51,460 bases of DNA from JAKLHL01 sp964411885 (GCA_964411885.1 CAYPMK010000005.1:1-51460); one strand, 5' to 3'; positions 1 through 8,709 are shown, counted from the stretch's first letter. The notes: generated by a model not told the origin, from the sequence alone. Made by a program: numbers and translations.

Positions 1-15
1 AAAGACGAAGTAAGA

Positions 16-92
16 TGGTGCGCCGCGAGGGACTTGAACCCCCAACCCTCGATTTCGAAGACCGATGCTCTATCCAGTTGAGCTAGCGGCGC
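16..92 (-). tRNA. tRNA-Arg (anticodon TCG)
   Basis: Read on the minus strand this folds into a full cloverleaf. The 7-bp acceptor stem GCGCCGC/GCGGCGC is complete, and the anticodon stem TCGGT/ATCGA closes the loop CTTCGAA, giving anticodon TCG. The T arm contains TTCAAGT. The discriminator base A (position 19) is followed by a genomically encoded CCA (positions 18-16). It reads CGA and, by wobble, other CGN arginine codons. It is divergent from ffh. Confidence 0.95.
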
Positions 93-104
93 AGTGCAAC
101 TAAT

Positions 105-110
105 AATATA
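105..110 (-). promoter_or_regulatory. Possible -10 element for tRNA-Arg
   Basis: On the minus strand TATATT lies about 12 nt upstream of the mature 5' end of the tRNA, a suitable distance for a -10 box. No good -35 is seen 16-18 nt further upstream, so this is a weak call based on position and one hexamer. Confidence 0.3.
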
Positions 111-148
111 GTTGATTTACATGTTGTTTAATAATAACTAACACGGTT

Positions 149-1477
149 ATGTTCGATTCACTAATGAAAAAATTTAGAGGTGTTTTTGAGGGCATTGCAA
201 GACGTGGAGTGCTTACAGAAACAGACCTTGAAACAGCCTTAAATGAGCTTAAATCCTCACTTCTTGATGCAGACGTTCACTATGATACTGTGAACGAGTT
301 CATAAAAGAGGTTCAGCAAAAAGCTCTTGGTGCCAAGATACACAAAGCCCTTTCTCCTTCTGAACAATTAACTAAAATAGTACATCAAACTCTAACAGAT
401 ATTCTGGGAACAGCTAATAGCCCTCTTGAGCTTAAAGGAACACCTTCAATAATAATGCTTGTTGGACTTCAAGGGTCTGGAAAAACCACCACTGCTGTTA
501 AACTTGCAAAGCACATAAAACAAAAAATGGGCCGCTCCCCGATGGTCGTTGGAGTGGACTTTAATAGACCAGCAGCGTTACAGCAACTTGCTTTTTTTGC
601 ACAGAATAACGACATAGCACATTATACACAAGCATCAAAAAGTGCTATTGAATCTGTTAAAAAAGCAAAAGAACAAGCCAAAATAAATAATAACGACGTT
701 ATTATTATAGACACTGCTGGAAGACTACAAATAGACGCTGTTCTAATGAATGAACTTAAAGAACTAAAGAATGAATATACACCTTCTGAGATATTGCTCG
801 TCGTTGATTCTATGATAGGAAGGGATGCTGTTAATGTTGCAAAAGAATTTAATTCATTACTTGATCTTAGTGGCTTTATCCTCACCAAACTTGACAGCGA
901 CGCAAAGGGTGGGTCTGCACTTAGTCTGTATAAGAGTATCGCAAAACCAATAAAGTTTGCGGGTATCGGTGAAAAGGCCGATGCGTTAGAAATGTTCTAC
1001 CCAGACAGAATGGCGTCAAGGATATTGGATCTTGGCGACATAATGACCCTTATAGAAAAGGCGCAGCATAGTTATGATGAAAAAGAAGCCCAAAGACTTG
1101 AAAAGAAATTAAAGAAAAATGAGTTTGATATAGAGGACTTTCTTGCACAGATACAACAACTTAAAAAACTTGGATCTATGGAAAGCCTTCTTTCATTTAT
1201 GCCGGGATTTTCTGCTCTAAAGGGAAAACTTAAAGGATTGACCCCTCCAGACAAAGAACTTAAGAAAATAGAGGCAATAATCAGTTCTATGACCATTAAA
1301 GAACGCCAAACACCTAATATTATTAATGGAAATAGAAGAAAACGAATAGCATTAGGGAGTGGAACCACGGTTAATGATGTAAATAAGTTCCTAAAATCGT
1401 TTGACGACATGAAAAAACTAATGAAAAGCTTGCCAAAATCAGGTTTTTCTGGTTTAGGAATACCAAAGCTAAGATAA
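149..1477 (+). CDS. ffh: Signal recognition particle protein Ffh (SRP54)
   Basis: GTPase that binds signal sequences on nascent chains with 4.5S RNA and docks ribosomes at FtsY for co-translational membrane insertion. At 442 aa it has the usual family length. The N domain occupies about residues 1-90. The G domain carries the P-loop GLQGSGKTTT (about 108-117), the DTAGRL switch and the guanine-specificity motif TKLDSDAKGG. The M domain follows, with the RNA-binding motif RRKRIALGSGT; most homologues read IARGSGT, so L replaces R here. It heads a + strand run with rpsP, khpA, rimM and trmD, a classic bacterial arrangement. No strong Shine-Dalgarno sequence is visible before the ATG. Confidence 0.98.
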   Translation: MFDSLMKKFRGVFEGIARRGVLTETDLETALNELKSSLLDADVHYDTVNEFIKEVQQKALGAKIHKALSPSEQLTKIVHQTLTDILGTANSPLELKGTPSIIMLVGLQGSGKTTTAVKLAKHIKQKMGRSPMVVGVDFNRPAALQQLAFFAQNNDIAHYTQASKSAIESVKKAKEQAKINNNDVIIIDTAGRLQIDAVLMNELKELKNEYTPSEILLVVDSMIGRDAVNVAKEFNSLLDLSGFILTKLDSDAKGGSALSLYKSIAKPIKFAGIGEKADALEMFYPDRMASRILDLGDIMTLIEKAQHSYDEKEAQRLEKKLKKNEFDIEDFLAQIQQLKKLGSMESLLSFMPGFSALKGKLKGLTPPDKELKKIEAIISSMTIKERQTPNIINGNRRKRIALGSGTTVNDVNKFLKSFDDMKKLMKSLPKSGFSGLGIPKLR

Positions 1478-1504
1478 CCTTAGTACAGGAGGAGTTTAAT
1501 ATCA

Positions 1505-1741
1505 ATGAGTGTTGCTATCAGAATGTCAAGACAGGGCTCAAAAGGCAATCCACACTACAAGATAGTTGTGGCAGACAATAACTTCAAAAGGGACGGAAGG
1601 TTTATTGAAAAGTTAGGTACATACGACCCAAATGCAGCTAATGGATTAGTCCTTGATAATAAAAGGGTTGAATATTGGTTGGGTGTTGGAGCTAAACCTA
1701 CAAAGACCGTTGCTTCTCTTATCAAGAGAAATATTAAATAG
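1505..1741 (+). CDS. rpsP: 30S ribosomal protein S16
   Basis: Component of the small ribosomal subunit needed for 30S assembly. The 78-aa product is full length for the family and opens with the diagnostic MSVAIRMSRQG followed by YKIVVAD and the RFIEKLGTYDP block. It lies 27 nt after ffh. AGGAGG (about 1487-1492) precedes the ATG at a somewhat long distance. The gene sits in the conserved ffh-rpsP-khpA-rimM-trmD order, which supports the assignment. Confidence 0.97.
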   Translation: MSVAIRMSRQGSKGNPHYKIVVADNNFKRDGRFIEKLGTYDPNAANGLVLDNKRVEYWLGVGAKPTKTVASLIKRNIK

Positions 1742-1770
1742 AGATCGAATGTTCGAGCGGGAGGTCCTGA

Positions 1771-2010
1771 ATGGGAGAGCTTAAAGAACTCGTAACTGTG
1801 ATGGCGAAAGCTTTGGTGGATGTTCCAGATCAAGTACAAGTTTTCGAGACTGCAGGTGAACAAACTACGGTAATAGAACTCAGGGTTGCCAAAGAAGATC
1901 TTGGCAAGGTAATCGGCAAAGAAGGCAAAACAGCAAAGGCCATGAGATCTATACTTGGTGCTGCGGCTACAAAGCTAAGAAAGAGGGCCATACTGGAAAT
2001 AGTTGACTAA
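1771..2010 (+). CDS. khpA: KH-domain RNA-binding protein KhpA (YlqC)
   Basis: Small single-KH RNA-binding protein that in other bacteria partners with KhpB/EloR and affects cell elongation and small-RNA biology. The 79-aa product carries the KH signature VIGKEGKTAKAMR with the GxxG loop (GKEG). It lies between rpsP and rimM, its standard location. A strong Shine-Dalgarno GGGAGGT (1759-1765) stands 5 nt before the ATG. The stop codon is 3 nt from the rimM start, suggesting coupled translation. Confidence 0.95.
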   Translation: MGELKELVTVMAKALVDVPDQVQVFETAGEQTTVIELRVAKEDLGKVIGKEGKTAKAMRSILGAAATKLRKRAILEIVD

Positions 2011-2013
2011 GGT

Positions 2014-2559
2014 ATGGGTCAATCTGTAGTTGTTGCTGGTAGGGAATTGGTAATAGTTGGAAGAATAAATTCTCCAATAGGAATAAAGGGGCGGGTTAAA
2101 CTCGCCCCTGTTTTTTTTGATACACAAGAACTTGAAAGTTTACTTGCTCTATATCCCGACGATGTTTATGTCTTAAAGGGTAAAAATTTCCCAAAAAAAC
2201 TTTTGGTCTCAAATATTAATTCTGACAATAAATTCGTTCGTGTAGATCTATTCGATATCAGGACAAGAGATCAAGCCGAAGAGCTTAACGGGGCTATGCT
2301 TGCTGTCTTATCTGATAAATATACAAAATACATTAATGACACGAAGAGCATTTTTCGTTATATCGGTTATATGATCAGCGATGTTAATTATGGTGACATT
2401 GGGACATTAAGGTCTTTGTCACGCCAAGGACAAATACTTTTTGATGTAGTTAAGAACGACGGTACAGATGTGTTAATACCGTTCGCAGATGCTTTAGTTA
2501 AAAATATAGATGAAGATAAAAAAAATATATTAATGGATCTACCAGAGGGGCTTCTTTGA
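2014..2559 (+). CDS. rimM: Ribosome maturation factor RimM
   Basis: 16S rRNA processing and 30S head assembly factor that binds S19. The 181-aa product has the N-terminal beta-barrel signature (LVIVGRINSPIGIKGRVKLAP, written here only as a family motif) and a PRC-barrel half ending in IPFADALVKNID. The chosen ATG follows AAGGT with almost no spacing, so initiation probably depends on re-initiation after khpA, whose stop is 3 nt upstream. The true start could lie slightly downstream. A GC-rich hairpin followed by eight T lies inside codons 25-35 (separate entry). Confidence 0.95.
   Translation: MGQSVVVAGRELVIVGRINSPIGIKGRVKLAPVFFDTQELESLLALYPDDVYVLKGKNFPKKLLVSNINSDNKFVRVDLFDIRTRDQAEELNGAMLAVLSDKYTKYINDTKSIFRYIGYMISDVNYGDIGTLRSLSRQGQILFDVVKNDGTDVLIPFADALVKNIDEDKKNILMDLPEGLL
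2088..2118 (+). terminator. Terminator-like hairpin inside the rimM coding sequence
   Basis: GGGGCGGGT (2088-2096) pairs with ACTCGCCCC (2100-2108). The stem is 9 bp with one G-T wobble and a 3-nt loop. TG and an unbroken run of eight T (2111-2118) follow. In this AT-rich sequence such a GC stem plus T-tract has the form of an intrinsic terminator, yet it lies within the early rimM reading frame. It may attenuate transcription when ribosomes do not cover it. Structure is directly seen; function is inferred. Confidence 0.5.
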
Positions 2560-3788
2560 TGCGTTACGATGTTATAACACTTTTCCCTGAGTTGATATCA
2601 GGTTACTTTGAAGACAGTATTATTAAAAAAGCTCGTCAACAAGATATTATATCAGTCCATATGCATCAGTTAAGGGATCATGCAACAGATAAGCACAAAC
2701 AAGTAGATGATAGCCCTTTTGGTGGTGGCTCTGGAATGCTAATAAAGGCAGATGTTCTTGATAAAGCAGTTGAACACGTCGAGGGTTTGGATAAGACAAA
2801 ACCTGTCGTAGTGTATCTTAGTCCACAAGGTAAAAAGCTTAATAACAAACTTGCCAAAGAATTAGCAAAAAAAGAAAGGTTCATTCTTGTTTGTGGTCGC
2901 TATGAAGGCGTTGACCAGAGGTTTATTGATACACATGTTGATATGGAGATATCAATAGGTGATTATGTTCTTAGTGGAGGAGAACTTGCAGCTGCTGTTT
3001 TTATTGATGCTGTAAGCAGGTTCATTCCCGGAGTTGTAGGAAAAGAGGAATCTGTTCTTAATGATAGTCTAGAAAATGATAATCTTAAATATCCTCAATA
3101 TACCAAACCAAGAGAGTATAAGGGAATGAATGTTCCAGATGTACTTTTGTCTGGTAATCATAAAGAAATAGATGAATGGCGTAAAAATAAACAAAGGCCT
3201 GTTAATCGTAACATCAAGGACAGAGATATGTTCGTAACACTTGTTCACTATCCCATAAAGGATAAGGATAATAATATCATCAGTACGGCTGTTACCAATT
3301 TAGATATACATGATATAGCGAGGCTTTCAGCTACATTTGGTTTTAAGAATTATTATATTGTAACGCCGATAGTTGAACAAAAAGCTCTGGTTGGCAGGAT
3401 AGTTGATCATTGGAAAGGTGATTATGGAAAATTACGTAACAATAAAAGATCTTTTGCCCTTGATAAGATAAAAATAAGTTCTAGTGTTCAAGATGTTGCG
3501 TCTGACATATCCTTAAATACAGGAAAAAAAGTTAAAATAATAGCTACGACCGCAAAAAATACAGATAGATCTGTTTCTATGAGTGAGTTTACTAAACAAA
3601 TGGATGACGAGTTTGCTTATTTGATAATGTTCGGTACAGGTTGGGGACTTAGTGAGGAACTCATAGATAAGGCAGATTATGTATTGGCGCCACTATCATA
3701 TCAAACAGGATATAATCATTTGTCTGTTAGATCTGCTGTTTCAATTATAATGGATAGGTTATATAATGAGCTGGGTGGCTTAGAATGA
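2559..3788 (+). CDS. trmD: tRNA (guanine-N1-)-methyltransferase TrmD fused to a second RNA methyltransferase-like domain
   Basis: TrmD makes m1G37 in tRNAs and prevents frameshifting. Residues 1-~225 are a complete TrmD with SPFGGGSGM, YLSPQGKKL, the knot motif CGRYEGVDQRFID and SIGDYVLSGGELA. Normal TrmD ends at about 230-250 aa. This protein runs to 409 aa, and residues ~226-409 match the pattern of the SAM-dependent RNA methyltransferase domain (Methyltrn_RNA_4) that some bacteria encode beside or fused to trmD (LVHYPI, FGTGWGL, YNHLSVRSA). The ATG at 2559 is preferred over TTG 2556 because GAGGGG (2545-2550) is 8 nt upstream. No rplS follows, unlike the usual operon; a PP2C gene overlaps the stop. 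Confidence 0.94.
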   Translation: MRYDVITLFPELISGYFEDSIIKKARQQDIISVHMHQLRDHATDKHKQVDDSPFGGGSGMLIKADVLDKAVEHVEGLDKTKPVVVYLSPQGKKLNNKLAKELAKKERFILVCGRYEGVDQRFIDTHVDMEISIGDYVLSGGELAAAVFIDAVSRFIPGVVGKEESVLNDSLENDNLKYPQYTKPREYKGMNVPDVLLSGNHKEIDEWRKNKQRPVNRNIKDRDMFVTLVHYPIKDKDNNIISTAVTNLDIHDIARLSATFGFKNYYIVTPIVEQKALVGRIVDHWKGDYGKLRNNKRSFALDKIKISSSVQDVASDISLNTGKKVKIIATTAKNTDRSVSMSEFTKQMDDEFAYLIMFGTGWGLSEELIDKADYVLAPLSYQTGYNHLSVRSAVSIIMDRLYNELGGLE

Positions 3789-4510
3789 AAATATTAGCTT
3801 TTGGCAAAAGTGATATAGGTAAAAAGAGGACCACTAATCAGGATAGTATTCTGATAAATGACAAAATAGGACTTTATGCTGTTGCAGATGGTATGGGCGG
3901 GCATAAAGGTGGCGAAACCGCTAGTGCTATGGCCTTAGATGTAATTAACTCAGCGATAGAAAAGATAAATGAAAAGAAAAGCACGACACATATTATACCT
4001 TTTATAAAAGAAGCAGTTTCTTTAGCTTCTATGAAAATATATGAAAGATCTTTGATGGATGAAAGCCTAAGAGGCATGGGAACTACCTTGGTGTCTGTAT
4101 ATTTTTACGATAAAAGTGCTTATATATCACAAGTCGGCGATAGCAGGGTTTATTTATACAAAGACGATGAGCTTTGGAAAGTTACAGAGGACCACTCTCT
4201 TATAAATGAACAGATAAGAAGTGGCGCTATTACTAAAAAAGAGGCTGAAAAGCTTAATTATAAGAATGTTATAACAAGATCTGTTGGTTTTGAAGAGATA
4301 GTGAATGTTGATGTTTATACCAGAGAAGTAGAAAAGGGTGATATTTTCTTGTTGTGCTCAGACGGTTTGACGTCTATGCTTGATGACGAGGATATTGCAG
4401 AACAAATAACCTCTAAGGACCTGTCTGCCAGTGTTGATAATTTGATAAACAAAGCAAACGAATCTGGTGGGCTTGATAATGTAAGTGTTATTTTATTGAA
4501 GGTGGAATAG
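3785..4510 (+). CDS. PP2C-family serine/threonine protein phosphatase (PrpC/Stp1-like)
   Basis: Cytoplasmic metal-dependent phosphatase that would reverse Hanks-type kinase phosphorylation. All PP2C motifs are present in 241 aa: RTTNQDS near the N terminus, VADGMGGHKGG (metal-binding Asp), RGMGTTLVS, QVGDSRVYLY, LLCSDGLTSML and the terminal GGLDNVSVILL. There is no membrane segment or extra domain. The start ATG overlaps the trmD stop (ATGA). No Ser/Thr kinase gene is in the window, so its substrate is unknown. The downstream M23 peptidase and two-component genes suggest a role in envelope control, which is inference. Confidence 0.93.
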   Translation: MKILAFGKSDIGKKRTTNQDSILINDKIGLYAVADGMGGHKGGETASAMALDVINSAIEKINEKKSTTHIIPFIKEAVSLASMKIYERSLMDESLRGMGTTLVSVYFYDKSAYISQVGDSRVYLYKDDELWKVTEDHSLINEQIRSGAITKKEAEKLNYKNVITRSVGFEEIVNVDVYTREVEKGDIFLLCSDGLTSMLDDEDIAEQITSKDLSASVDNLINKANESGGLDNVSVILLKVE

Positions 4511-4511
4511 A

Positions 4512-5450
4512 TTGTTTAAGTTCAAGTTCAGACCATTTACTTTTATGATAGTACCTCAAGACTCTAAAAAGGTACTAAAGCTTACAATATCATTCTATGG
4601 AGTAGTACTTACTGGTGTTTTTCTTGTCATTGCTACTATTCTTATGTTCTATATATTATCTGATTATGTTTACATAATGAGTGAGTTCCACAGCGTTGAA
4701 CAAATGAAAGAGAGAAACAGAAAACTTGGTAAACAATTATATTCATATAAAGTTAAGATACAGGAAATAGAGAATACAATGGAAAGGCTTAAGGCCCTCA
4801 CCACCAAACTTAAGATAGTATCTAACATAGGTGGTGGCACAGATGGTTTAGATGACACCGGGATATATTCAGAAGATGATATGATAGAAGGAATAGATGA
4901 TCTTTCTATGAGTTCTGATGCAGAAATAGAAAGTGAGTTCCGTTCTGCACAGAACAGACTTATGGATATAGATAATAAGTTAGCATATCAAGAAGAGGAA
5001 CTTACAAAACTAAGTGAATATTTTGCAGAACAAAGTGCTCTCCTTGCTTCTACGCCTTCTATAATACCAGTTAAAGGATGGATAACATCAAGTTTTGGTT
5101 CAAGGATAGATCCTTTTACAAAAAAGATAGTTAAGCATGAAGGTATAGATATCTCTACAAGAGCAGGAACACCTATAGTTGCTCCCGCAGACGGTATAGT
5201 TACTTTTGCAGGCAATAAGCCCGGGTATGGTCTAACGCTAATGATAAATCACGGCTATGGTATAGTTACAAGATATGGACACAACTCAAAATTCTTTGTT
5301 GCTCATGGAACGAGGGTAAAGAGAGGTATGCCTATATCAGCCGTAGGTAACACTGGTAGATCTACAGGTCCACATCTTCACTATGAAGTACTTGTGAATA
5401 ATGTTCCTGTAAATCCAAGAAAGTTTATAATGGACAACCCTTGGGAGTGA
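4512..5450 (+). CDS. Membrane-anchored M23 peptidase (LytM/NlpD-like murein endopeptidase)
   Basis: One N-terminal membrane segment (about residues 28-52), a coiled-coil stretch (about 60-105 and 140-180), then a C-terminal M23 domain. Zinc ligands are intact: HEGIDIS (HxxxD), GHNSKF and HLHYEV. The product should cut or regulate cutting of peptidoglycan cross-links in the periplasm. A TTG start at 4512 is chosen because AAGGTGG (4499-4505) is 6 nt upstream and the FTFMIVPQ leader is typical of this family; an internal ATG at 4545 is possible. It is 1 nt from the PP2C stop. Confidence 0.92.
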   Translation: MFKFKFRPFTFMIVPQDSKKVLKLTISFYGVVLTGVFLVIATILMFYILSDYVYIMSEFHSVEQMKERNRKLGKQLYSYKVKIQEIENTMERLKALTTKLKIVSNIGGGTDGLDDTGIYSEDDMIEGIDDLSMSSDAEIESEFRSAQNRLMDIDNKLAYQEEELTKLSEYFAEQSALLASTPSIIPVKGWITSSFGSRIDPFTKKIVKHEGIDISTRAGTPIVAPADGIVTFAGNKPGYGLTLMINHGYGIVTRYGHNSKFFVAHGTRVKRGMPISAVGNTGRSTGPHLHYEVLVNNVPVNPRKFIMDNPWE

Positions 5451-5456
5451 TCCTTA

Positions 5457-7511
5457 ATGAAGCCAAGGATACTTGTTGTTGATGACGAAAAGCCAATACT
5501 CTCCGCAATACAAAGAAGTCTTAGAGATGATTTTGATATAACTGTTTGTTCTTCTATACAGGAAGCCTCTGAAATCATAAAGACCACAGAACTTGACGTA
5601 GTTATATCAGATTACTCATTAGGTTCTGAACTCACAGGGGCACAGTTCCTTGAGTCTCTTTCTAGGGAAAAACCTTATATAGCGAGAATAATGCTTACAG
5701 GTTATAGCTCTTCTCAGATAGCTGAAGAAGCCATTAATAAGGCCGGGGTCTTTAGGTTCATTACAAAACCATGGGATGACGAACATCTTAAGATGGTCCT
5801 TTATTCAGCGTTTAAGCGGTCGTCTATTATAAGACAGAATATTAAGTTGGTAGAAGATATTAAGGATAAGAACAACAAAATAGAACTAACTGCATCAATG
5901 ATAGAAAGAGAACTAAAACTTAGTGCAAAGAAAATAGAAAGATCAAAAGAAGATATATCAGTTTTTCAAGATAACCTTAATTCTATAAATGAAATGTTAG
6001 AGAACATTTCTTCTGCAAGGAATTTTAGTGAACTTGTTTCTTCTACTTTGTCTGGAATATCTAATATAGTGGAATGTGATATGTCTTGTATAGCAGAGTT
6101 AACTACGTCAACAAACAAGTTTTTTGTCTATTCTACTAATAGTGAGAAAACGATAAATATAGATAGATCTGCTTCTATAAATGATCTGATAAATAATATC
6201 AGGTCTGGCAACTATTCGCCTCTGATACTAAGTTCTATATATGCTTCTCAGGATCTAAAAGAGAATCTCTTTAGCACAAAAGATATTAATTCTATGCTTA
6301 TTTATCCCATAACATTAGTTACGCCAGAGGATCCATGCAAAGTTTTTATGGTGGTCTTGGCAAGAAAGAGTAAAAAGATCTTTGATAGAGAAGAAACTTT
6401 ACGTTTAAAGGATGTTTCTTTGTCTATAAGGGTTGCTCTGGAGAGAGTTATAACTACAAATCATCTTCAGACTTCATTAAAACAATGGGAGAATACTTTT
6501 AATTCGATACTTGATCCATTGTTCCTAGTTTCAAAAGACTATATTGTGCTGAGAGTAAATAATGCTGTTGAGAAGATATTGGATAAAACATCTACAGAAC
6601 TAATGGGTCAAAAATGTTATGAGGTTTTTAGAGGCTCTAATGATGTTTGCCAAGAATGTCTTGTTAAGAAAACTAAAGAGAATAAGTCTTTTGAATATGG
6701 TGATGTTTCTCCGTGTTTTGATATGAACAACATCTCTGCAAGTTCATATCCTGTTTTTGAAGAGGATGGCTCTATAAACTCTGTGATACAGTACAATAAT
6801 GATAAAAGCGCGGAGTTCAAGCTCTACAAACAACTAATACAGTCAGAAAAACTCGCAGCATTAGGGATGCTTGCTTCTAACATTGCTCATGAAATAAATA
6901 ATCCTTTGGGCGGTGTTCTGGCTTATTCACAGATCTTAAAAAAAGAAGTTCCTGCCACAGACCAAATATATTCTGATCTTGATGAAATAGAAAAAGCTTG
7001 TTTAAGGGGTAAAAGTATTATTTCCAACCTTTTGGATTTTTCTAGAGATAGTTCTAATGACGGCAAACAATTAGTGTCTTTAGATAGAGTTGTTAAGGAC
7101 ACTATACCTTTACTTAACATATGTCTAAAAGGTCATAAACTTAATGTTAATGTTGAAGAAAAGGATATTAAGGTAAATGGTAACTTAGGGGAACTTCAAC
7201 AGGTCGTATTTAATCTTATTACAAATGCAGTTCATGCTTCTGGTGATAGAGGAGAAATAACAATAAAGGTTAGTTCTAGTGATCGTACTTGCAATATATC
7301 GGTTAAGGACAATGGAGTAGGTATACCGCAGGAACTGTTATCAAAAATATTTGAACCTTTTTTTACGACTAAAGATAAAGGTAAGGGTACTGGACTTGGC
7401 CTGTTTGTGTGTAATGGTATAATACAAGAACATGGTGGACGAATAGATGTTCTAAGTAAAGTTGGTGAAGGCACAGAATTTATGATCGAATTGCCTTTAT
7501 GGAGAGAATAG
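5457..7511 (+). CDS. Receiver-GAF-PAS hybrid histidine kinase
   Basis: A 684-aa cytoplasmic signalling protein with no membrane segment. Domains in order: receiver (1-~120, phosphoacceptor D52 in VVISDYS, Lys-Pro of TKPWDD), a coiled coil (~130-185), a GAF-like region (~185-345), a PAS-like region with CxxC elements (~350-450), HisKA with the H box NIAHEINNPL (H478), and HATPase with NAVHAS, DNGVGIP and GKGTGLGLF. It should autophosphorylate and is itself controlled through the N-terminal receiver. It lies next to M23 (6-nt gap) and touches the UppP-like gene, so it may respond to or control wall synthesis. The signal is unknown. Confidence 0.93.
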   Translation: MKPRILVVDDEKPILSAIQRSLRDDFDITVCSSIQEASEIIKTTELDVVISDYSLGSELTGAQFLESLSREKPYIARIMLTGYSSSQIAEEAINKAGVFRFITKPWDDEHLKMVLYSAFKRSSIIRQNIKLVEDIKDKNNKIELTASMIERELKLSAKKIERSKEDISVFQDNLNSINEMLENISSARNFSELVSSTLSGISNIVECDMSCIAELTTSTNKFFVYSTNSEKTINIDRSASINDLINNIRSGNYSPLILSSIYASQDLKENLFSTKDINSMLIYPITLVTPEDPCKVFMVVLARKSKKIFDREETLRLKDVSLSIRVALERVITTNHLQTSLKQWENTFNSILDPLFLVSKDYIVLRVNNAVEKILDKTSTELMGQKCYEVFRGSNDVCQECLVKKTKENKSFEYGDVSPCFDMNNISASSYPVFEEDGSINSVIQYNNDKSAEFKLYKQLIQSEKLAALGMLASNIAHEINNPLGGVLAYSQILKKEVPATDQIYSDLDEIEKACLRGKSIISNLLDFSRDSSNDGKQLVSLDRVVKDTIPLLNICLKGHKLNVNVEEKDIKVNGNLGELQQVVFNLITNAVHASGDRGEITIKVSSSDRTCNISVKDNGVGIPQELLSKIFEPFFTTKDKGKGTGLGLFVCNGIIQEHGGRIDVLSKVGEGTEFMIELPLWRE

Positions 7512-8336
7512 ATGTTTTATGAATTTCTGAGATTTCTTGGATATATAGTACTTGATATACTGCCGTTAGGAGCAGAGTCACATGCTGATCTTATAAATTA
7601 TTATTTTAATTATCCGTCTATAACTAATGAAATTAGGATTCTTTGTCTATCATCTATGGGTTTGGGCTTGTTCTTATATTTTATTTTTGATTATTACAAA
7701 ATATTTAAAGAATTTTTTAAGGGATTACGACTTATCTTAATAGGAAGAGGTACGATAAAACAAGTTTGTACAGAATTAAGATCGCTTAACATGTTGATAT
7801 CAATTATTGGTGTTGTTGTAGCTTGTTATTTGTCTTATGAGTTTTTGCCAGATCTAAACAACAATATGTACCTTATAGGCTCTATGTTAATTGTTTCTGG
7901 TCTAACATTAAGGATACCAGAGACCTTTGCTCATATTAAAATGGACGGGCGATTGTTCTCTTATAAGGAGTTTTTCATTTTTGCTTCTTTACAATTCTTG
8001 GGATCTTTACCGGGGGCATCAAGAATGGCTATTCTAATGGGTGGAGGCAAGTTCTTGGGAGTAGAAAAAAAACATCTAATTAAGTTTACTTTTTTATCTT
8101 TAACACCTGTAATTTTTATAAGACTTGCATATACGGTGAGTGATTTTGAAGCTATATCTTCTGTTTTAGAAAACAATTTAATATGGATTGGTATTTTAAC
8201 TTTGTTGACGATGATCCTTGCCTCTATCTGTGTGAAGATATTTAGCTCAGTGAGCTTTTATAAGTTCTATTATTATCTTGTTGGGATTGGAGCGTGGACC
8301 ATTCTTGATGTATTATTCGGTAAAAGAGGTTTATGA
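7512..8336 (+). CDS. Divergent UppP/BacA-like undecaprenyl-diphosphatase family membrane protein
   Basis: A 274-aa polytopic membrane protein with two inverted-repeat motifs resembling UppP, which recycles undecaprenyl diphosphate in the periplasm. The second motif is clear: FLGSLPGASRM with the conserved Arg and Ser. The first motif reads LDILPLGAESH where UppP has EFLPVSSTGH; aligned on ILP and His, the two catalytic Glu of E. coli UppP (E17, E21) become Tyr11 and Asp15, while the His (H24) is kept. Activity is therefore uncertain; it may be a non-catalytic or altered lipid-phosphate enzyme. It begins right after the hybrid kinase stop and overlaps the response regulator start by 4 nt. Confidence 0.75.
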   Translation: MFYEFLRFLGYIVLDILPLGAESHADLINYYFNYPSITNEIRILCLSSMGLGLFLYFIFDYYKIFKEFFKGLRLILIGRGTIKQVCTELRSLNMLISIIGVVVACYLSYEFLPDLNNNMYLIGSMLIVSGLTLRIPETFAHIKMDGRLFSYKEFFIFASLQFLGSLPGASRMAILMGGGKFLGVEKKHLIKFTFLSLTPVIFIRLAYTVSDFEAISSVLENNLIWIGILTLLTMILASICVKIFSSVSFYKFYYYLVGIGAWTILDVLFGKRGL

Positions 8337-8689
8337 GAGTATTTATAATAGATGATGAAAAGATAATTTTGACGGCTCTTAACAGGATCCTTTCTAAGCA
8401 GGGCTATGAAGTCCACATATTTGAATCTGGTCATGAAGTACTTGAAAAAGCAAAAGAGCTTAAACCTGAGCTTGTTTTTTTAGATGTTAAGATGCCGGGT
8501 GTATCCGGTACCGATGTTCTGCGTGAACTAAAGAAGAACGTTCCTAGCACCAAGATAGTCATGATGAGTGGCTACACTACACCAGAAAGTATACAAAATG
8601 CAAAAGACCTTGGCGCAGACCTTTTCTTGAAAAAACCTTTCGACGATATCTTTGATATAATAAAAATTGTTGAACAGTTACATTCCTGA
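8333..8689 (+). CDS. Stand-alone response regulator receiver protein
   Basis: A 118-aa single receiver domain with the acidic pair DDE (7-9), phosphoacceptor D51 in LVFLDVKMPG, the conserved Ser/Thr of MMSGYT and K101-P102. No output domain follows, so it would act as a phosphate relay or by protein binding, as CheY/Spo0F-type proteins do. Its ATG overlaps the stop of the UppP-like gene. The obvious partner is the hybrid kinase two genes upstream. Confidence 0.93.
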   Translation: MRVFIIDDEKIILTALNRILSKQGYEVHIFESGHEVLEKAKELKPELVFLDVKMPGVSGTDVLRELKKNVPSTKIVMMSGYTTPESIQNAKDLGADLFLKKPFDDIFDIIKIVEQLHS

Positions 8690-8709
8690 CCTATAATAAC
8701 AACAGGGTT

